A DNA stretch of 8,354 nucleotides. Origin: Anaerolineae bacterium CG2_30_64_16. GTDB taxonomy: Bacteria > Chloroflexota > Anaerolineae > CG2-30-64-16. Made by a program: the position numbers and the translations under genes. A model generated the notes under the pieces. It was not told the origin of the DNA. It searched no databases and worked only from the letters and a program-made list of their open reading frames with translations. The stretch spans positions 1 through 8,354 of the forward strand of contig MNXL01000408.1 in assembly GCA_001871755.1 (NCBI GenBank), in the 5' to 3' direction. Each line of letters starts with the position of its first letter. Position 1 is the first letter of the stretch. Positions 5,694-8,354 of this stretch are shown here, in pieces.

Positions 5694-6343
5694 GCATCCG
5701 TCTGCTGATCGTGGATGACCACGTCATGTTCCGGGAGGGGCTGCGGGCGGTCCTGGAACGTTACAACGACCTGGCCGTGGTGGGTGAAGCCGGTGATGCA
5801 GCCACAGCGGTCCGGTTGGCCGGCGAGTTGCAGCCGGACGTGATCCTGATGGATCTAAACCTGCCGGTTCGCAGTGGCATCGAAGCCACCCGGGAGATCT
5901 TGCTGAAGTGGCCGGCGGTGAAGGTCATCGCGCTGACGATGTACGAGGAAGACGAGATGATCTCGGCCATGATCCAGGCCGGCGCTTGCGGCTACGTTCT
6001 GAAGGATTCCCGGGCAACGGAACTGCTGCAGGCCGTGCGCACCGTGATGACCGGCGGCGTGGCGATGAACGGCACGGTAGCCGCGCACATGCTGCGTCAA
6101 TACCGGCGCCTGGCCGGCGAAGAAGCGCCAGGGCATCCCCAGGAGTTCGCAGAGCGTGAGCGGGAAGTGTTGCGCCTGGTGGCTGCCGGGGCCAGCAATC
6201 AGGAGATCGCCGTGAAATTGTCTCTGTCGCAGCAAACGATCAAGAACATCTTATCCGACGTATATCAGAAGTTGGGCGTATCTAACCGCGCCGAAGCGGT
6301 CTTCGCAGCCCTGAACCGGGGGCTGATCAGTCACGTTCGATAG
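5690..6343 (+). CDS. NarL/FixJ-family response regulator
   Basis: A 217-residue DNA-binding regulator, partner of the kinase just upstream. The receiver domain (residues 1-120) has the acidic pair D9/D10, the phosphoacceptor D55 in ILMDLNLP, T83 and K105 in GYVLKDS. A LuxR-type helix-turn-helix follows (about 153-208: EREREVLRLVAAGASNQEIAVKLSLSQQTIKNILSDVYQKLG). All key residues are present, so this protein should be functional whatever the state of the kinase. The frame is open to 5537, but ATG 5690 is the start: it has GGGAGG six bases upstream, overlaps the kinase stop, and gives the standard MSIRLLIVDDH opening. A strong terminator follows 25 bases after the stop. Confidence 0.95.
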   Translation: MSIRLLIVDDHVMFREGLRAVLERYNDLAVVGEAGDAATAVRLAGELQPDVILMDLNLPVRSGIEATREILLKWPAVKVIALTMYEEDEMISAMIQAGACGYVLKDSRATELLQAVRTVMTGGVAMNGTVAAHMLRQYRRLAGEEAPGHPQEFAEREREVLRLVAAGASNQEIAVKLSLSQQTIKNILSDVYQKLGVSNRAEAVFAALNRGLISHVR

Positions 6344-6368
6344 CACACCGATTCGCCCGATCATACGA

Positions 6369-6412
6369 ACCCCCTCGATGGTACTTTGGTACTGTCGAGG
6401 GGGTACTTTTTT
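6369..6412 (+). terminator. intrinsic terminator after the response regulator
   Basis: A perfect 10-bp stem, ACCCCCTCGA (6369-6378) with TCGAGGGGGT (6395-6404), is followed after two bases by T6 (6407-6412). The 16-base loop is exactly two octamers, TGGTACTT and TGGTACTG, of the family seen at 4082-4152. It ends the two-component transcript. Confidence 0.9.
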
Positions 6413-6470
6413 GTAATCCAATGGAGTCCTCCGGTTGCCTGATGGCATGCAATAATGGCGTCCAGGCGTC

Positions 6471-7526
6471 ATGAAGGCGGAGTTGGTCGCGGTCGCCGAT
6501 GGCGTGCGGCTGATCAACCACCGCACGAACGGCGGGTACGGAGCTGCGTTGAAGACCGGCTTTGCGGCTGCGCAGGGCGAATGGATCGGTTTCCTGGACG
6601 CCGACGGCACCTACCCGCCCGAATCGTTCCCTGCGTTGTGCCGCGCCGCGCTGGCGCAGGACGCCGACATCGTGATCGGCTCGCGCATGGCCGGCGCGGC
6701 GAGCGAGATGCCGGCCGTGCGGCGGGTGGGGAACTTCCTCTTCGCCAACCTGGTGAGCCTGGTCAGCGCCCAGCACATCACGGATTCGGCGAGCGGCATG
6801 CGGGTCTTCAAGAAAAGCGTACTTGAACGCATCTACCCACTGCCCGACGGGCTGAACCTGACCCCGGTGATGAGCACCCGCGCCCTGCACGAGGGGCTGA
6901 AGATGATCGAGGTTCCCATTCCCTACAGCGAGCGCTGCGGGCGGTCTAAGCTGAGCGTGGTGCGCGACGGGATGCGCTTCGCCCAGTCCATTGTCTGGAC
7001 CGCGCTGACGTATAACCCGGTGCGGTTGCTGGGGCTGATCGGCCTGGCCTGCCTGGCGGTGACGCTGGCTGTGGCTCTGTGGATCGTGGCGCAACGCGTC
7101 CAGGGGATCACGACCCTGTCGCCGTGGGGCATCTTCGCCCTGTTCACGGCCGCGGTGCTGGGCGTGGCCGGGGTGAGCGTCTTCCTGCTGGGGGTGATGT
7201 TCAACTACCTGGTGGCAATCTTCTACAAACGGCCGATCCGCCAGGGTCTCTTCGGCCGACCGCTCTTTCGCTCGCCGCTCGATCGGCACTTCTGGTGGTT
7301 AGGGCTGCTGGCCCTCCTGACCGGCATCCTCCTGGCCGTCGCCAGCCTGGCCCTCAGCCTGCACGGCTGGCCCGCGGATCGCCTCTGGTTCTGGCAGCTC
7401 GGGGCCGCGATGAGCGCCATCATCGGCGTGCAACTGGTCATCGGCTGGTTCATCATGCGGGTGCTGGAGGAGCTGAGCCAACGGGAGGCGCGGGTGGCGG
7501 GGGATATGCGGGCGAATGGCGGATAG
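6471..7526 (+). CDS. GT2 (polyprenyl-phosphate type) glycosyltransferase, N-terminally truncated
   Basis: A 351-residue membrane protein resembling dolichol/polyprenyl-phosphate sugar transferases. NGGYGAALKTGF (20-31) and the metal-binding DADGTYP (43-49) are followed by IGSR, a DSASGMRVF segment and the YSERCGRSKLS loop. Four hydrophobic segments follow at about 185-206, 216-245, 268-295 and 303-325. The family normally opens with a PAYNE segment and a DDGS donor-binding strand. Both are missing here, a loss of about 45-50 residues. A TAA stop lies six codons upstream in frame, and only 58 bases separate the ATG from the preceding terminator, so the missing part is not encoded nearby. The start has only a weak AGG before it. 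It is probably a remnant, or at least unable to bind nucleotide sugar normally. The TAG stop lies inside a heptamer array. Confidence 0.85.
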   Translation: MKAELVAVADGVRLINHRTNGGYGAALKTGFAAAQGEWIGFLDADGTYPPESFPALCRAALAQDADIVIGSRMAGAASEMPAVRRVGNFLFANLVSLVSAQHITDSASGMRVFKKSVLERIYPLPDGLNLTPVMSTRALHEGLKMIEVPIPYSERCGRSKLSVVRDGMRFAQSIVWTALTYNPVRLLGLIGLACLAVTLAVALWIVAQRVQGITTLSPWGIFALFTAAVLGVAGVSVFLLGVMFNYLVAIFYKRPIRQGLFGRPLFRSPLDRHFWWLGLLALLTGILLAVASLALSLHGWPADRLWFWQLGAAMSAIIGVQLVIGWFIMRVLEELSQREARVAGDMRANGG

Positions 7527-7546
7527 CGAATGGCGAATGGCGGATG
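7512..7546. repeat. five-copy heptamer array at the GT2 3' end
   Basis: Five 7-bp units (GCGAATG, GCGGATA, GCGAATG, GCGAATG, GCGGATG) begin inside the GT2 coding end. The second unit creates its TAG stop at 7524-7526. The arrangement is the same as for the GT4 gene at the left edge. Confidence 0.85.
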
Positions 7547-7592
7547 CGGCACGTGAACTTGTCCTGAAAATCACCCCAACTGTCACCCCTTC

Positions 7593-7627
7593 GTTGCACC
7601 CCTCCCGAGTACATCGAGGGGTGCAAC
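7593..7627. terminator. 12-bp hairpin without U-tract
   Basis: GTTGCACCCCTC (7593-7604) and GAGGGGTGCAAC (7616-7627) pair perfectly around an 11-base loop, 66 bases after the GT2 stop. No T-run follows on either side, so it is a terminator-like or transcript-end hairpin rather than a proven intrinsic terminator. Confidence 0.45.
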
Positions 7628-7631
7628 ACAC

Positions 7632-7692
7632 GGATGCTTCGCTAGAGTCTGTCCGCAACGGACTGTGATTCGTTAACCCGCTCAGCATGACA
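7632..7692. other. possible split REP-like palindrome
   Basis: GGATGCTTCGCT (7632-7643) and CGCTCAGCATGACA (7679-7692) look like the two halves of a common dispersed palindrome, separated by about 35 bases that hold a small GTCCG-CAA-CGGAC hairpin (7651-7663). The match to a known dispersed repeat is from memory of the pattern only. Confidence 0.25.
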
Positions 7693-7710
7693 ACGTAAAT
7701 TCATTCCACA

Positions 7711-8354
7711 ATGCCTGACGACCGACCACTGATGACTGATAACTTGCCCGAACTACGCGCCAACCTGGGCACGCGACGTATTCCGCCCCTGCCCGCAGCC
7801 CGCTTCCCTGATGCCGGGGCAATGGTGCAGACGCTCACGTCGGCGGCGCGACCGGCTGGCGCGGTGGACGTCCTGCTGGTCAACCCGCCCGCGCCCGACG
7901 GCGGCATCTGGATCCGCAGCCAGCACCGGGTGGGCCGGCGCAGCCGCGAGAATATGATCTGGCCCCAGGTGGACCTGGCGCAGATGGCCGCGCTGCTGGT
8001 GCCCGACTACACCGTCGAGATCGTGGACTGCATCGCCACGCGGATGGGCTGGCCCGCGTTCGAGCGGCTGCTGGAGCAGCGGCGACCCAGGTACTATCTG
8101 ACCCAGGTGACCGCGCCGACGCTGCGCAACGACATGCACGGCGTCTTCGTGGCGAAAGCCCTCGGCGCCCGCACCATCGCCTTCGGCACGCACGTGACCC
8201 CCTGGACCCTCGAAACCATGCGCCCCTTCCCGGCCCTGGATTTCGTCCTGCGCGGGGAGCCGGAGCTGACGTTGCGGGAGCTGGTGGATACGCTGGCGAA
8301 TGGTAGATTGGGAAATTGGGAAATTGGGAGATTGGGGGCGGGGGAGCAGGGGAG
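7711..8354 (+). CDS. cobalamin-binding domain protein, radical-SAM type (partial at window end)
   Basis: At least 214 residues, open at the right edge. From about residue 52 it resembles the N-terminal B12-binding domain of BchE/HpnP-like radical SAM enzymes: VDVLLVNPPAPDGG (52-65), an IWPQVDLAQMAALL helix (83-96), VEIVDCIA (102-109), the IAFGTHVTP strand-loop (156-164) and FVLRGEPELTLRELV (178-192). The classical DxHxxG cobalamin ligand motif is absent, as in many radical SAM members. The CX3CX2C cluster motif would lie beyond the window, so the radical SAM part is inferred. ATG 7711 is the first start after an in-frame stop (7696), but neither it nor ATG 7732 has a Shine-Dalgarno, and both lie in degenerate heptamers. 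ATG 7822 is another candidate. From 8299 the frame runs through an octamer array, so the gene may be interrupted there. Confidence 0.75.
   Translation, partial: MPDDRPLMTDNLPELRANLGTRRIPPLPAARFPDAGAMVQTLTSAARPAGAVDVLLVNPPAPDGGIWIRSQHRVGRRSRENMIWPQVDLAQMAALLVPDYTVEIVDCIATRMGWPAFERLLEQRRPRYYLTQVTAPTLRNDMHGVFVAKALGARTIAFGTHVTPWTLETMRPFPALDFVLRGEPELTLRELVDTLANGRLGNWEIGRLGAGEQG
7714..7741. repeat. degenerate heptamers at the start of the B12-domain gene
   Basis: Four 7-bp units (CCTGACG, ACCGACC, ACTGATG, ACTGATA) cover the first codons of the next gene. They look like decayed intergenic repeats of the kind seen elsewhere in the window, which casts doubt on the two earliest start codons. Confidence 0.5.
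8299..8354. repeat. seven-unit octamer array with drifting unit
   Basis: Seven consecutive 8-bp units reach the window end: AATGGTAG (8299), ATTGGGAA (8307 and 8315), ATTGGGAG (8323), ATTGGGGG (8331), CGGGGGAG (8339) and CAGGGGAG (8347). Neighbouring units differ by only zero to two bases, so the motif changes stepwise along the array. It lies inside the open frame of the B12-domain gene. Confidence 0.8.

Noticed and set aside
7753..8193. Minus-strand open frame opposite the B12-domain gene
   Set aside because: The plus strand encodes recognisable B12-domain motifs over the same bases; the minus frame shows none.

Overview
The window is GC-rich bacterial DNA with tight gene spacing and abundant short tandem repeats (7-bp and 8-bp units) between and at the ends of genes. 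The gene content (an RfaH/NusG-like paralogue, GT4 and GT2 glycosyltransferases, an AIM24-family protein, a GAF-type HisKA_3 kinase with a NarL-type regulator, a cobalamin-binding radical-SAM-type protein) together with such repeats fits Chloroflexota (Anaerolineae-like) best. This is inference: there is no rRNA or tRNA in the window to confirm it, and similar repeats are known from cyanobacteria.

Layout. 1-98 is a 14-copy CAGCCAT heptamer array that overlaps the stop codon of a minus-strand GT4 glycosyltransferase (91-1233). A 235-bp divergent control region (1234-1468) follows, with an extended -10 promoter facing left, a sigma70-type promoter facing right, and a 10-bp-arm palindrome between them. 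Rightward from it run a NusG/RfaH-like protein (1469-2041), an MFS efflux-type transporter (2057-3280), an AIM24/TIGR00266 protein (3317-4069) and a 65-residue membrane peptide (4177-4374). The first three are closely spaced and look like one transcription unit. An inverted pair of octamer arrays and a G9 tract separate AIM24 from the small peptide.

The small peptide ends exactly at a 167-bp element bounded by perfect 14-bp inverted repeats (4371-4537), which contains several hairpins and an internal terminator. Next is a two-component system: a GAF/HisKA_3/HATPase histidine kinase broken into two frames at a run of nine G (5350-5358), overlapping by ATGA a NarL/FixJ response regulator (5690-6343), which is closed by a strong intrinsic terminator (6369-6412). 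After it lies a GT2 glycosyltransferase with four membrane segments (6471-7526) whose first ~45-50 residues are missing. A 184-bp gap with a heptamer array and hairpins leads to a cobalamin-binding-domain protein (7711 to the window end) that runs into an octamer array whose unit changes gradually.

How the parts may work together. The NusG paralogue and the two glycosyltransferases point to surface polysaccharide or glycolipid synthesis. The GAF kinase and NarL regulator would be an independent signalling unit, and the G9 tract could switch it on and off if its length varies in the population. The points most worth checking are the G9 tract in the kinase, the 14-bp inverted-repeat element, the palindrome between the divergent promoters, and the octamer/heptamer repeats that supply or surround stop codons.
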